From Variovorax sp. RA8 (GTDB lineage: Bacteria > Pseudomonadota > Gammaproteobacteria > Burkholderiales > Burkholderiaceae_C), in NCBI RefSeq assembly GCF_901827175.1, contig NZ_LR594662.1:6014001-6078000 (forward strand): DNA of 64,000 nucleotides, in the 5' to 3' direction. Of this stretch, positions 48,363-57,884 are shown piece after piece; the stretch's first letter is position 1; every line of letters starts with the position of its first letter. The notes beneath the pieces were generated by a model. The model had not been told where the DNA came from. It worked only from the letters and a program-made list of their open reading frames with translations, and made no database searches. The translations under genes and the position numbers were made by a program.

Positions 48363-49700
48363 ATGAAATGTCTGCACCTTCTGAGCGCCGTCCTGACGGC
48401 CAGCCTGCTGGCTGCCTGCGGCGGCGGCGGCGATGGCGGCGGTGGCTTCGCTTTCATCGGGTCCGGGACCGGCACCGGCTTGCTGAAGGAACCGCCGGTC
48501 ATCGTGGCCTCGCTCAGCACGGCGCAGATCGACGCCGGCACCGCGCAGAGCGGCCTCCAGGCGCTCAGCGGCAAGGCCAGGTGCGACGTCAACGTGGTCT
48601 CGCTCAACTACAGCACCGTGGGCCCGAAGGGCGAAGCCACCAACGCCTCCGGCGTGCTGCTGATGCCGGCCGGGGCCTGCGCCAACGCCGCGCCGCTCGT
48701 GGCCTACGCCAAGGGCACGGATGTGCAGAAGCCGCGCACGCTGGCCAATCCGCAAGACTCGGAGACCTTCTTGCTGAGTGCGATGTACGCAGCCCAGGGC
48801 TATGCGGTGGTCGCCACCGATTACCTGGGCTACGCCAAGTCCACCTTTCCGTACCACCCCTACCTGCATGCCGACTCGGAGGCGCGCACGGTGCTCGACT
48901 CGGTGCGGGCAGCGCGTGCCGCGGTGGCGAGCGCAGGAGGCTCGCTGTCGGGCAAGGTGATGTTCAGCGGCTACTCGCAGGGGGGCCATTCCTCGATGGC
49001 TGCGCACCGTGCGGCCGAGCGCGACAACCCCTTGGAGTTCAACGTGGTGGCTGGCGCACACATGGCGGGGCCCTACAACCTCTCGGGCTCCTTCAAGCTA
49101 ACGCAGGCGGTCGCGGGCTACCAGTTCTTCGTGCCTTTCATCGTCAACTCGTACCAGAAGGTGTACGGGGACGTCTACACCGACGTGAACACGGTCTACA
49201 AGCAGCCCTATGCCGGCTACATCGAGAACCTGCTGCCCAGCCCGACGCTGAACTACACCACGCTGGTGACCAGTGGCAGCCTGCCCGGCGCCAACGGCGA
49301 GACGCCGAACCAGGTGCGCGATGCGCTGTTCCAGGAAGCCTTCCTCACGGACGTCCAGACCAACCCGAACAACGCGCTCTTCCTCGATGCCAGGAAGAAC
49401 GACCTGCTCGGCTGGAGTCCGCGCGCGAAGACGCTACTGTGCGGCGGCGCCGGCGATCCGACCGTGCCGCCGGCGGTGCACATGGTGCCGGCGAAGGCGG
49501 ACTTCGATGCGCGCGGCGTGACCACGGTCACGACGGTGGACGTGGATGCGCAGATCCAGGCGACCTACGGCCCCGGCGGCAAGGCGCCGACCGATCCGGC
49601 CACGCCAGCCTACGCGACCTACTTCGGCGCCTACCACGGCACCTACGAGCCGCCCTTCTGCCACGTGCGCGCACGGGCCCTGTTCGACACGGTGAAGTAG
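48363..49700 (+). CDS. Lipoprotein alpha/beta hydrolase (secretory-lipase-like)
   Basis: 445 residues. Lipoprotein signal with LAAC and Cys19, followed by the tract GGGGDGGGGF, much like that of the DUF1800 protein. The hydrolase fold has VVATDYLGYAKSTFPYHPY, nucleophile S205 in FSGYSQGGHSS, and late Asp/His candidates in GGAGDPTVPP and AYHGTYEPPF. These resemble secreted lipases and feruloyl-type esterases; the substrate is unknown. The product should be anchored in the outer membrane or periplasm. It converges on the Sua5 gene, with a stem-loop repeat between. Confidence 0.85.
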   Translation: MKCLHLLSAVLTASLLAACGGGGDGGGGFAFIGSGTGTGLLKEPPVIVASLSTAQIDAGTAQSGLQALSGKARCDVNVVSLNYSTVGPKGEATNASGVLLMPAGACANAAPLVAYAKGTDVQKPRTLANPQDSETFLLSAMYAAQGYAVVATDYLGYAKSTFPYHPYLHADSEARTVLDSVRAARAAVASAGGSLSGKVMFSGYSQGGHSSMAAHRAAERDNPLEFNVVAGAHMAGPYNLSGSFKLTQAVAGYQFFVPFIVNSYQKVYGDVYTDVNTVYKQPYAGYIENLLPSPTLNYTTLVTSGSLPGANGETPNQVRDALFQEAFLTDVQTNPNNALFLDARKNDLLGWSPRAKTLLCGGAGDPTVPPAVHMVPAKADFDARGVTTVTTVDVDAQIQATYGPGGKAPTDPATPAYATYFGAYHGTYEPPFCHVRARALFDTVK

Positions 49701-49710
49701 CGCGAGGGGC

Positions 49711-49758
49711 TCAGAAGGTGTGATGAGCGGCCACGGCGGGTTCGTTCACACCTTCTCA
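49711..49758. repeat. Dispersed stem-loop repeat (copy 2)
   Basis: AGAAGGTGTGA and TCACACCTTCT form a perfect 11-bp stem with about 24 bases between. It matches the element at 14964-15012 and again abuts the stop codon of a minus-strand gene. It lies between two convergent genes, so a bidirectional terminator role is possible, though no T-tract is visible. Confidence 0.78.
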
Positions 49759-50757
49759 GGCGGCGGCGCGCTGCAGCCTGTCGCGAACGCCTTCCCACTC
49801 CGGGTCGGCGGGTGGCGTCTCTACCCAGATCAGCTTGACGCCTTCGGCATCGAAGGTGCGCAGCATCGCGAACAGCTGCTGGGCGGCGGTCGCGGCATCG
49901 TCGGGCATGCGCCGCAGCAGCACGCGCTGCGAACGGCACTTGAGCGGGCTGCGCGACCATACGGCCAGGTGCGCGGCGTTGGCGCCGAGCACGTCGAGGC
50001 CGGCCTGCAGCGCCTTGGCGTCCATCAGCCTCAGCTTGGCGCTGGGCGCGTAGTGCGCCTCCAGCGTGCCCGAGGCGCGCGGATCGGGCGCCGCCAGCTC
50101 GTGCCTGTCGCGCAGCGACTCGCCGCAGGCAGCCTCGATCTGCGCGCGGGTGATCGCGCCGGGGCGCAGCAGCACCGGCTGGCCGCGGCTGCAGTCGACG
50201 ATGGTCGATTCGATGCCCACCTCGCAGGGGCCGCCGTCGATCACCAGCAGCGCGTCGCCGAACTCCTGCTGCACATGGAGGGCGGTCGTGGGGCTCACGC
50301 GGCCGAAGCGGTTCGCGCTCGGCCCCGCAACGCCGGGCACGCCTTGCTCGGCACAGGCGACCAGCAGGGCCTGCGCGACGGGATGGGCGGGGCAGCGCAG
50401 GCCGACGGTGTCCTGCCCACCGGCCGCGGCGGCGGCGACGCCGGGCTGGCGCGTGACGATCAACGTGAGCGGACCGGGCCAGAAGGCCTGGACCAGCTTC
50501 TGCGCGAAGGGCGGCAGCGGCTGGGCGAAGCGCGACAGCGACTCCGTGCCCTTGACGCCAGCCGCCACATGGACGATCAGCGGATGGTTGCGGGGCCGGC
50601 CCTTGGCCGAGAAGATGCCCGCGACCGCATCGTCGCTCGTCGCGTCGGCGCCGAGGCCGTAGACGGTTTCGGTCGGGAAGGCGACCAGGCCGCCGGCGCG
50701 CAGGACGCGAGTGGCTTCCTGGATGGCTTCGGGCGAATGGCCGTCGCGAATTGTCAT
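49756..50757 (-). CDS. tsaC: Threonylcarbamoyl-AMP synthase (Sua5 type)
   Basis: 333 residues, the long Sua5 form: YrdC domain (about 10-205; AFPTETVYGLGADAT, SAKGRPRNHPLIVHV, AGPSANRFGRVSPT, GIESTIVD) plus the C-terminal Sua5 domain (about 225-330) joined by a linker with HYAPSA. It makes threonylcarbamoyl-AMP from threonine, bicarbonate and ATP for the t6A modification, feeding TsaB/D/E. It follows purK by 9 nt, so it is likely the last gene of a purE-purK unit. Confidence 0.93.
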   Translation of the reverse strand: MTIRDGHSPEAIQEATRVLRAGGLVAFPTETVYGLGADATSDDAVAGIFSAKGRPRNHPLIVHVAAGVKGTESLSRFAQPLPPFAQKLVQAFWPGPLTLIVTRQPGVAAAAAGGQDTVGLRCPAHPVAQALLVACAEQGVPGVAGPSANRFGRVSPTTALHVQQEFGDALLVIDGGPCEVGIESTIVDCSRGQPVLLRPGAITRAQIEAACGESLRDRHELAAPDPRASGTLEAHYAPSAKLRLMDAKALQAGLDVLGANAAHLAVWSRSPLKCRSQRVLLRRMPDDAATAAQQLFAMLRTFDAEGVKLIWVETPPADPEWEGVRDRLQRAAA

Positions 50758-50766
50758 CGCGCTTGG

Positions 50767-51936
50767 TTATTCGGAGAGAGGAATCGGCAGGCCCAGCAGC
50801 GCGGCGGCGAAATCGGCCGTGCTGCGGATCGCCTCGATGTCCTCGCCGGTGATGGTGAGATGGCCCATCTTGCGGCCGCGGCGCGCGTCGGCCTTGCCAT
50901 AGAGGTGCAGGTGCGTGCCCGGGAGCGCCAGCACGTCGGCCCAACGCGGCTGGACGGCCTTGGGTTCATCGTCCGGGAACCAGAGGTCGCCCAGCAGGTT
51001 CAGCATCACCGCAGGGCTGTGCTGGCGCGGCGGATTCAGGGGCAGGCCGGCAAGGGTGCGCACCTGCAGCTCGAATTGAGAGACGTCGCAGGCATCCAGG
51101 GTCCAGTGGCCGCTGTTGTGCGGGCGCGGCGCCATCTCGTTGACCACCAGGGCCCCATCGGCCAGCACGAAGAACTCGACGCACAGCACGCCCACGTACT
51201 GGAGGCCTTCCGCGATCGCGACGGCCGACTCGATGGCCAGCCGCGCGGCCGCATCGGGAATGTTGTTCGCATGCACCTCGGTCACCGCGAGGATGCCACC
51301 GCGGTGCAGGTTGCGTTGCGGCGGGAAGTGCACGATCTGGCCGTCGTACCCGCGCGCAACGATGACCGAGCACTCGAAGTCCAGCGGCAGCAGCTTCTCG
51401 AGCACGCAGGGCACCTGGCCAGCGCGGTCCCAGGCGGCGGCCAGTTCGTCGCGGGTGTCGACACGCTGCTGGCCCTTGCCGTCGTAGCCGAGGCGCGCGG
51501 TCTTGAGGATGCCCGGCAGCAGGTTCGGCGGCACGAGCACGACCTGCTCGGCCGACTCGATGACCGCGTAGGGCGCGCAGTCCACGCCGCAGCCCACGAA
51601 GTGGCTCTTCTCGCGCACGCGGTCCTGCGCGATCGACACCGCGGTAGCGCCGGGCCGCACGGGCCGGGCCACCGCGAGATGTTCCAGCGAGGCGGCCGGC
51701 ACGTTCTCGAACTCGGTGGTGATGGCATCGGCCAGGCCGGCGAGCCGCGCGAGGCCGTCGACGTCGGCGAAGTCGGTGTGGATGTGATGATGGCTCACGC
51801 GGCCGGCGGGGCTGTCGGCATCGGGGTCGAGCACCGCTGTGAGATAGCCCATGCGCTGGGCCGCGTGCACGAACATGCGGCCGAGTTGGCCGCCGCCCAC
51901 CACGCCGAGCGTGGCGCCGGGCAGGATGGCGGTCAC
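50767..51936 (-). CDS. purK: 5-(carboxyamino)imidazole ribonucleotide synthase
   Basis: 389 residues, ATP-grasp enzyme. It has [39 protein letters not shown] and [20 protein letters not shown], with RPHNSGHWT at the metal site. It converts AIR, ATP and bicarbonate to N5-CAIR in purine synthesis. I chose GTG 51936 because it overlaps the purE stop by 4 nt (GTGA) and lies just before the conserved N-terminus; no ATG is suitable. Confidence 0.94.
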   Translation of the reverse strand: MTAILPGATLGVVGGGQLGRMFVHAAQRMGYLTAVLDPDADSPAGRVSHHHIHTDFADVDGLARLAGLADAITTEFENVPAASLEHLAVARPVRPGATAVSIAQDRVREKSHFVGCGVDCAPYAVIESAEQVVLVPPNLLPGILKTARLGYDGKGQQRVDTRDELAAAWDRAGQVPCVLEKLLPLDFECSVIVARGYDGQIVHFPPQRNLHRGGILAVTEVHANNIPDAAARLAIESAVAIAEGLQYVGVLCVEFFVLADGALVVNEMAPRPHNSGHWTLDACDVSQFELQVRTLAGLPLNPPRQHSPAVMLNLLGDLWFPDDEPKAVQPRWADVLALPGTHLHLYGKADARRGRKMGHLTITGEDIEAIRSTADFAAALLGLPIPLSE

Positions 51937-52475
51937 AGTGCTCCTCCGCCCTGGGGCGAGAACGGGGACACCGCCGGCGCCTCGGGCGGGGGCAGCGTCA
52001 TCGATTGCGCCGCTTCGGTCTGCCTGGCGCGGAAGGCGTCGAGCCGCTCGCGCAGCGCCGGGTCGCCCACGGCCAGCATCGCGATCGCGAACAAGGCGGC
52101 GTTGGCCGCGCCGGCGTTGCCGATCGCGAAGGTCGCGACCGGCACGCCCTTGGGCATCTGCACGATGCTGTAGAGCGAATCCACGCCCTGCAGGTGCCGG
52201 CTCGCCACCGGCACGCCCAGCACCGGCACCGTGGTCTTGGCCGCCAGCATGCCCGGCAGGTGGGCCGCCCCGCCGGCGCCGGCGATGATAGCCGCCAGGC
52301 CGCGCGCGGCGGCCTTCTCGGCGTAGGCGAACAGTTCGTCGGGCATTCGGTGCGCGGAGACCACCCGAGCCTCGTGGGCGATGCCGAATTGCTGGAGAAT
52401 CTCGACCGCGTTGCGCATCGTCTCCCAATCGGAGTTCGAGCCCATCACGACGCCGACCTGTATGGCTTGCTTCAT
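51933..52475 (-). CDS. purE: N5-carboxyaminoimidazole ribonucleotide mutase
   Basis: 180 residues, class I PurE with a short extra C-terminal tail (about 165-180). Motifs: [13 protein letters not shown] (phosphate loop), [16 protein letters not shown] with the catalytic His, [29 protein letters not shown]. It isomerises N5-CAIR to CAIR; PurK is encoded directly downstream with overlapping codons. Only 36 bases separate its start from the divergent thioredoxin start, so its promoter must reach into that gene. Confidence 0.95.
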   Translation of the reverse strand: MKQAIQVGVVMGSNSDWETMRNAVEILQQFGIAHEARVVSAHRMPDELFAYAEKAAARGLAAIIAGAGGAAHLPGMLAAKTTVPVLGVPVASRHLQGVDSLYSIVQMPKGVPVATFAIGNAGAANAALFAIAMLAVGDPALRERLDAFRARQTEAAQSMTLPPPEAPAVSPFSPQGGGAL

Positions 52476-52511
52476 GGTTTCAATTTTACGTTTCACCCCC
52501 AGCTTCCCGCG

Positions 52512-53432
52512 ATGATCGACATCACCCTCGAAAACTTCCAGACCGAGCTGATCGACGGCTCGATGACCACCCCGGTGCTGCTCGACATCTGGGCCGAGTG
52601 GTGCGGCCCCTGCAAGCAGCTCGGGCCGGTGCTCGAAAAGCTGGAGGCCGAGTATGGCGGGCGTTTCACGCTGGCCAAGCTCGACGCCGACAAGGTGCCC
52701 CAGATTTCCCAGCAGCTCAGCCAGATGTTCGGCGTGCGCAGCATCCCGTTCTGCGTGATGTTCAAGGACGGCCAGCCGATCGACGGCTTCGTCGGCGCGA
52801 TTCCCGCCGAACAGATCCGCGCTTTCCTCGACAAGCATGTGCCGGGCGAGGACGAACTCGAGGCCGCCGAGCACGAGGAGGCCGCGCAGGACGCGCTGGC
52901 CGAGGGCGACACCGAGGGCGCGCTCGAACGGCTGCAACATGCGGTCGCCACCGACCCGTCCAACGACGACGCGCGCTTCGACTACATCAAGCTGCTGCTC
53001 CAGGAAGGCCGCACCGACGATGCCAAGGTGGCCTTCGCGCCGGTGATTGCCAAGGCGCCGGCAGTGCGCCGATTGGACGCCCTGCAGCGCTGGATGGATG
53101 CGAACGACTTCGCGGCACCGGCGACGGGCGCGGCGCCGGCGATCGCCGATGCCGAGGCGCGTATCGCCGCCAACAAGCGCGACTTCCAGGCCCGCTTCGA
53201 CCGGGCGCGCCTGCTGATGGCCGCGCAGCGCTGGACCGAGGCGATGGACGAGCTGCTCGAGATCCTGATGCGCGACAAGAACTGGAACGAGGAGCTGGCG
53301 CGCAAGACCTACATCGCGATCCTCGAGATCATCGAGCCGCCCAGGCCCAAGGTGGCAGACGGCCAGATCCCGCCGGACGATCCGACGGTGGCAACATATC
53401 GGCGCCGGCTCAGCAGCGTGGTGCTGAGCTGA
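52512..53432 (+). CDS. Thioredoxin domain protein with TPR tail (CnoX/YbbN-like)
   Basis: 306 residues. Thioredoxin fold at about 1-110 with active-site C31-G-P-C34 in [11 protein letters not shown] and the cis-Pro in RSIPFCV. The C-terminal half is helical with TPR-like repeats ([19 protein letters not shown], then [19 protein letters not shown]). This is the CnoX/YbbN architecture, a chaperedoxin that protects proteins under oxidative stress and hands them to GroEL; E. coli CnoX lacks the CxxC pair, this one keeps it. Divergent from purE with a 36-base gap. Confidence 0.9.
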   Translation: MIDITLENFQTELIDGSMTTPVLLDIWAEWCGPCKQLGPVLEKLEAEYGGRFTLAKLDADKVPQISQQLSQMFGVRSIPFCVMFKDGQPIDGFVGAIPAEQIRAFLDKHVPGEDELEAAEHEEAAQDALAEGDTEGALERLQHAVATDPSNDDARFDYIKLLLQEGRTDDAKVAFAPVIAKAPAVRRLDALQRWMDANDFAAPATGAAPAIADAEARIAANKRDFQARFDRARLLMAAQRWTEAMDELLEILMRDKNWNEELARKTYIAILEIIEPPRPKVADGQIPPDDPTVATYRRRLSSVVLS

Positions 53433-53590
53433 AGCACGGACCAGACTCGTCGATGTCGCATCCATGTGAGCGCAGGCTTGGTCTCTCGTTGTTGACGATG
53501 CGGCCGGGCCGGGCGGGGGCGGCGTTGGCGCGCTGAACGGGCTCGCATACGATTGGCGGGTTTCGACATGTTGCAAAGGAAAGTCCGGCC

Positions 53591-54031
53591 ATGCGCTTCC
53601 TCTTCTTGACGACGGTTCTGTCCGCATCCCTGCTGGCGGGCGGCTGCGGCAGCGGCATCAACCTCGACGAGCCGATCGAAGGGCCGGTCTGGCAGCTGGA
53701 GCAGCTCGGCAGCGAACTGATCGAGCCGAGCAGTGATCCGCGGCGCAACGCCCAGATCCAGTTCGACCGGAGCAGCGGAAGGGTGACCGGCTCGGGCGGC
53801 TGCAACCGCGTCACCGGCACCTACGAACGCAGCGGCAGCACGCTCAGGGTGCGGCAGCTGGGCGCGACGCGCATGGCCTGCCCCAACGAGGCGAGCACCA
53901 TCAACGAGACCCAGTTCTTCGCGGCGCTGCAGGCCACCGCCAGCTACCGGCTGCAGGGGATGTCGAGGCTCTCGCTGCTGGACGCGAGCGGGCGAACGGT
54001 CGCGACCTTGAGCAACGGCGGAGCACGTTGA
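53591..54031 (+). CDS. META domain lipoprotein (HslJ-like)
   Basis: 146 residues. A lipoprotein signal ends in LAGGC with Cys19. The rest is a META domain: VWQLEQLGS at its start, [16 protein letters not shown] and [13 protein letters not shown] in the middle, with two cysteines that could pair. META/HslJ lipoproteins are outer-membrane or periplasmic proteins, some linked to novobiocin or stress resistance, without known enzymatic activity. AAAGGAAAG lies upstream. Converges with the Crp-type gene (12 nt). Confidence 0.87.
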   Translation: MRFLFLTTVLSASLLAGGCGSGINLDEPIEGPVWQLEQLGSELIEPSSDPRRNAQIQFDRSSGRVTGSGGCNRVTGTYERSGSTLRVRQLGATRMACPNEASTINETQFFAALQATASYRLQGMSRLSLLDASGRTVATLSNGGAR

Positions 54032-54043
54032 GCCCCGCCCGGC

Positions 54044-54697
54044 TCACCATTTGGCCGGTAGGGGCTTGAGTAGGACCAGTCGCCGCCCGAGCGCCGCCAC
54101 GTAGCCGCCGCTCTCCAGATCCTTCAACAGCCGGCTCACCATCTCGCGCGAGCATCCGATTTCGCTGGCGATCGCCTGGTGGGTCAGCCGCTCCATCTGC
54201 AGGGTGCCGTCAGGCTGCGGCTGCGATCGGTCCTCCAGCAGCGCCCGCAGCCGGCTGTAGACATCGAGCAAGGCCATGCTTCTGGCGCTCTCGGTAGCCA
54301 GTCTTGCGCGCCGGATCAACCGCATGATGAGCTCGCGCGCCAATTCCGGGTCGAGCGCCAAATGCCGGAGCATGGTCTCGCGCGTCACCACCACGCACAC
54401 CGTCGGCCTCACGGCCTGAACGCTGGCTGAGCGAGGGCCGCCGTCGAGCGACATCTCGCCCACATACTCGCCCGGCCCGTGCAGGCCCAGGGTCACCTCG
54501 CGCCCGCGCGTATCGGAGACGAAGGCGCGCAGCTGGCCCGAAAGCACGATGTAGACGGAGCCGCCCTGGTCGCCCTCCTCGATGAGCATGGCGTGGGCCC
54601 GGTAGCGGCGCTGCGCGCCGAGCGCGGCGAGCTTCTGGAGCGGCGGCGGCAGTTCGGCAAGGGGGTCGGCGCGGGGTGCAGCGGGCGTCGGCGGCAT
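54044..54697 (-). CDS. Crp/Fnr-family transcriptional regulator
   Basis: 217 residues. The cyclic-nucleotide-binding-like barrel covers about 20-135 (LIEEGDQGGSVYIVLSGQLR, then LHGPGEYVGEMSLDGGPRS), and the Crp-type helix-turn-helix about 150-210 (LTHQAIASEIGCSREMVSRL, then LKDLE). There is no N-terminal Cys cluster, so it is not an Fnr-type oxygen sensor. The pocket sequence GEMSLDGGPRSA resembles cAMP-binding Crp only loosely, so the ligand is uncertain. It lies downstream of the LuxR gene on the same strand with a 74-base gap. Confidence 0.9.
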   Translation of the reverse strand: MPPTPAAPRADPLAELPPPLQKLAALGAQRRYRAHAMLIEEGDQGGSVYIVLSGQLRAFVSDTRGREVTLGLHGPGEYVGEMSLDGGPRSASVQAVRPTVCVVVTRETMLRHLALDPELARELIMRLIRRARLATESARSMALLDVYSRLRALLEDRSQPQPDGTLQMERLTHQAIASEIGCSREMVSRLLKDLESGGYVAALGRRLVLLKPLPAKW

Positions 54698-54771
54698 GCG
54701 CGGACTATACGGCCCGCACCCCCTGCGATGGGATCGCCGACGCGACGGGCAAGCCGCTGCGCGCCCTGCCC

Positions 54772-55434
54772 TCAGCCTTGCCCTGCCAGCCGCAGCGAAG
54801 ACACGATCTGGGGCATGCGCGACAGCTCACGGACGATCTCGCGGACGCTGCCGCGGCCGGTCTTCTGCCGCACGTTCTTGATGTGGGTGCGCACGGTGGA
54901 GACGCGGATGCCCTGCTCGCAGGCGATCTCCTGGGCGCCGCGGCCCGCGCACAGCTGCGTCAACACGGCCTGCTCCGCCGGCGTCAGGCGCTTGGCACGG
55001 GCGAACATCTGCACGGTGAGCGTCTCGCAGTTGGAACGCCGGCTGCAGATGATCAGCACCGCGTCGACCCTCGCGCTGCCATGTGCCAACGGCACGAAGG
55101 CCAGCGAGAGCGTCTCGCCCTCGGGATCGAGCTCCACGATGCTGCGGCAGTCGCGCTCCGCGTCCTTCAGCGCCTGGCGCAGCTTGGCCTGCGAGGCAGG
55201 CAGCGCGGCACACAGCAGGCCATCGACCGTCCGCAGCGCGCGGCCGCCCGCCAGCTCGCGTCGCGCGGGCTGGTTGGCATGCAGGACGCGACCGCTCAGG
55301 TCGACGAGCAGCAGGCCATGGTCGATCTCGTCGAGCGCGCGCGCCAGCAGGGCGGCCTGCAGCGCATCGGACGCCGGGGCTCCGGCGCGGGCTTCGTCCT
55401 GGGGGGCGGGCAGTTCGGCAATCGTCGCGTTCAT
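54772..55434 (-). CDS. LuxR-type regulator with PAS-like sensor domain
   Basis: 220 residues. A PAS-like region at about 30-130 (EIDHGLLLVDLSGRVLHANQ) precedes a GerE/LuxR helix-turn-helix at about 150-215 (LTPAEQAVLTQLCAGRGAQE, then GIRVSTVRTHIKNVRQKTG). The C-terminal four-helix DNA-binding domain is well conserved; there is no autoinducer domain and no receiver. ATG 55434 has GAGGAAAG 5 nt upstream. The upstream gap has GTGATTTATTCAC (55516-55528), an inverted repeat that could be a regulator site. Confidence 0.85.
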   Translation of the reverse strand: MNATIAELPAPQDEARAGAPASDALQAALLARALDEIDHGLLLVDLSGRVLHANQPARRELAGGRALRTVDGLLCAALPASQAKLRQALKDAERDCRSIVELDPEGETLSLAFVPLAHGSARVDAVLIICSRRSNCETLTVQMFARAKRLTPAEQAVLTQLCAGRGAQEIACEQGIRVSTVRTHIKNVRQKTGRGSVREIVRELSRMPQIVSSLRLAGQG

Positions 55435-55555
55435 GGCACTTTCCTCATCCGTTGGAATGAGGACAAGTGTGTGAAATCGTGGCTTCGCCGTGCGGTGACT
55501 ATTGCCCACGGATTTGTGATTTATTCACCTCCGGGGGCGGGCGGCCTCCGGGTGG

Positions 55556-56461
55556 TCAACCGGTCAGCCGGTCCAGCGCTTCGCGGTACTTGGCCGCCGT
55601 CTTCTCGATCACCTCGGCGGGCAGACGTGGCGCCGGCGGCGTCTTGTCCCAGGGCTTGCCGTTGACCTTGACCCCCTCCAGCCAGTCGCGCACGAACTGC
55701 TTGTCGTAGCTCGGCGGGTTGGCGCCGGCGGCGAGCGCGGCCTGGTAGCCCTCGACCGGCCAGTAGCGCGAGCTGTCGGGAGTCAGCACCTCGTCCATCA
55801 AAACCAGCGTGCCGGCCTCGTCGAGGCCGAATTCGAACTTGGTGTCGGCAATGATCATGCCCTTGGTCAGCGCGATGGCGGCAGCCGTCTCGTAGATGGC
55901 GATGCTGGTTTCGCGGATCTGCTGCGCGAGCGTGGGGCCGACCACCTCGACCACGCGCTCGTAGCTGATGTTCTCGTCGTGCGCGCCCGCCGCCGCCTTG
56001 GCCGCGGGCGTGAAGATCGGCTGCGGCAGCTTGCTGGCATTGCCCAGGCCCTCGGGCAGGGGCACGCCACAGACGGAACGGCTCTCCTGGTATTCCTTCC
56101 AGCCGCTGCCCGCGAGGTAGCCGCGCACCACCGCCTCGACGGGTATGGGCTTGAGGCGCTTGACCAACATCGAGCGGTCGCGCACCTGCGGCACCTCGGC
56201 GGCCGTCACCACGCTCTCGGGCGCCTCGCCGGTCAGGTGGTTGGGGCACAGGTGGCCCAGCCGGTCGAACCACCAAAGCGCCATCTGCGTCAGGATCACG
56301 CCCTTGCCCGGGATCGGCTCGCCCATGATCACGTCGAAGGCCGAGAGGCGGTCGCTGGCCACCATCAGGATGCGGTCCTCGCCGACCGCGTAGTTGTCGC
56401 GCACCTTGCCGCGCGCAAGCAGGGGCAGGCTCTGGATGGAGGAAGTGTGGACGGTGGTCAT
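55556..56461 (-). CDS. purC: Phosphoribosylaminoimidazole-succinocarboxamide synthase
   Basis: 301 residues, the betaproteobacterial PurC length. [70 protein letters not shown] and [13 protein letters not shown] are the SAICAR synthase signatures. It joins CAIR with aspartate using ATP, the step after PurE. ATG 56461 is the family start; an apparent longer frame upstream translates the tandem repeat and was rejected. fba lies upstream on the same strand but is separated by its terminator and the repeat. Confidence 0.95.
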   Translation of the reverse strand: MTTVHTSSIQSLPLLARGKVRDNYAVGEDRILMVASDRLSAFDVIMGEPIPGKGVILTQMALWWFDRLGHLCPNHLTGEAPESVVTAAEVPQVRDRSMLVKRLKPIPVEAVVRGYLAGSGWKEYQESRSVCGVPLPEGLGNASKLPQPIFTPAAKAAAGAHDENISYERVVEVVGPTLAQQIRETSIAIYETAAAIALTKGMIIADTKFEFGLDEAGTLVLMDEVLTPDSSRYWPVEGYQAALAAGANPPSYDKQFVRDWLEGVKVNGKPWDKTPPAPRLPAEVIEKTAAKYREALDRLTG

Positions 56462-56510
56462 GGCGGGATGGTGGAACGGCGAAAACGGGGGAACGACCGA
56501 GATTGTGCGC

Positions 56511-56672
56511 GTGAAAAATGGCCCCCACGCTCCCTCACTTCGTGTGGTCGCTGCCCCCCGAGGGGGTTTTTCATCTTGGGGCGGCCCGGCGATGAAAAAA
56601 GGCCCCCAGGCTCCCTCACTTCGTGTGGTCGCTGCCCCCCGAGGGGGTTTTTTCATATTGGGGCGGCCCGGC
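56511..56672. repeat. Tandem 81-bp repeat, two units, upstream of purC
   Basis: Units 56511-56591 and 56592-56672 share long identical stretches (CTCCCTCACTTCGTGTGGTC, then the CCCCCCGAGGGGG palindrome and GGGGCGGCCCGGCGATGAAA). CTTCGTGTGG in the unit is the reverse of CACGAAG in the 87-bp element at 16395, so the two repeat families may be related. It fills most of the gap between the fba terminator and purC. Confidence 0.9.
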
Positions 56673-56676
56673 GATG

Positions 56677-56700
56677 AAAAAAGCCACCGCGAGGGTGGCT
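56677..56700 (-). terminator. Rho-independent terminator of fba
   Basis: On the minus strand AGCCACC pairs with GGTGGCT around a 5-nt loop, followed by six T. It lies 20 nt after the fba stop codon. Confidence 0.88.
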
Positions 56701-56720
56701 TCGGCAGGAAAGCGAAGCGC

Positions 56721-57785
56721 TCAGACGACTTCTTGCGCGAGCTCGCCCTTGGCGTACTTGGCGGCCACCACCTGCAGGGTCTCGCCCTTGATCTTCGGGC
56801 CCTGGCCTTCGCAGCCGAATTCGATATAGCGCTGCTTGCAAATCTGCTTGGCGGCCTCGCGCGCGGGCTTGAGCCATTCGCGGGCGTCGAACTTCTCGGG
56901 GTTCTCGGCCATGAACTTGCGCACCGCGCCGGTCATCGCCAGGCGGATGTCGGTGTCGATGTTGATCTTGCGCACGCCGTGCTTGATGGCTTCCTGGATC
57001 TCCTCGACCGGCACGCCGTAGGTTTCCTTCATGTTGCCGCCGTACTGGCGGATGATGGCCAGCAGGTCCTGCGGCACCGAAGACGAGCCGTGCATCACCA
57101 GGTGGGTGTTGGGGATGCGGCGGTGGATCTCCTTGATGCGGTCGATCGCCAGGATGTCGCCGGTGGGCTTGCGGGTGAACTTGTAGGCGCCGTGGCTGGT
57201 GCCGATGGCGATGGCCAGCGCATCGAGCTGGGTCCTCTTGACGAAGTCGGCGGCCTGCTCCGGGTCCGTCAGCAGTTGCTCGCGCGTCATGGTCGCGTCG
57301 GTGCCGTGGCCGTCTTCCTTGTCGCCCTTCATGGTCTCGAGCGAGCCCAGGCAGCCCAGCTCGCCTTCGACGGTCACGCCGACCTTGTGGGCCATGTCGA
57401 CCACCTTGCGGGTGACGTCGACGTTGTAGTCATAGCTGGCGATGGTCTTGCCGTCTGCTTCGAGCGAACCGTCCATCATCACCGAGGAGAAGCCCAGGTT
57501 GATGGCGCCCTGGCACACGTCGGGGCTCTGGCCGTGGTCCTGGTGCATCACCAGTGGAATGTTCGGGTAGGCCTCGACGGCGGCCAGGATCAGGTGCTTG
57601 ATGAAGGGCTCGCCCGCGTACTTGCGCGCGCCTGCGCTGGCCTGCAGGATCACCGGTGCTCCGGTCTCCTTGGCCGCTTCCATCACGGCCTGCACCTGTT
57701 CCAGGTTGTTGACGTTGTAGGCCGGGATGCCGTAGCCGTTGGCCGCAGCGTGGTCGAGCAGTTCGCGCATCGAGACAAGTGCCAT
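56721..57785 (-). CDS. fba: Fructose-bisphosphate aldolase, class II
   Basis: 354 residues, class IIA aldolase of the Calvin subtype found in proteobacteria. Zinc ligands lie in VMHQDHGQS and [33 protein letters not shown] and [14 protein letters not shown] follow. It cleaves fructose 1,6-bisphosphate to triose phosphates. It is preceded by pyk and pgk on the same strand, an arrangement frequent in Burkholderiales. The 99-base gap to pyk leaves room for its own promoter. Confidence 0.96.
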   Translation of the reverse strand: MALVSMRELLDHAAANGYGIPAYNVNNLEQVQAVMEAAKETGAPVILQASAGARKYAGEPFIKHLILAAVEAYPNIPLVMHQDHGQSPDVCQGAINLGFSSVMMDGSLEADGKTIASYDYNVDVTRKVVDMAHKVGVTVEGELGCLGSLETMKGDKEDGHGTDATMTREQLLTDPEQAADFVKRTQLDALAIAIGTSHGAYKFTRKPTGDILAIDRIKEIHRRIPNTHLVMHGSSSVPQDLLAIIRQYGGNMKETYGVPVEEIQEAIKHGVRKINIDTDIRLAMTGAVRKFMAENPEKFDAREWLKPAREAAKQICKQRYIEFGCEGQGPKIKGETLQVVAAKYAKGELAQEVV

Positions 57786-57884
57786 GGGTGTACCTCGCGG
57801 GGAAAATTAAGAAGGAAAAACTACCGCGATTCTACTGAGCACCCCTGTCGGACGGCTCCGACGCCTCGTCCGGGACGCTGCGCT

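Noticed and set aside
55516..55528. Crp/Fnr-type box near the LuxR gene (GTGATTTATTCAC)
   Set aside because: The half-sites are 5 bases apart rather than the 6 of a Crp site, and it does not fit TTGAT-N4-ATCAA; kept only as a note.
55556..56656. Longer PurC start at 56656
   Set aside because: The extra 65 residues are a translation of the tandem repeat and have no family support.
57840..57870. Hairpin GTCGGA-CGGC-TCCGAC as pyk terminator
   Set aside because: It lies after the pyk stop but has only a 6-bp stem and no T-tract, so I did not list it.
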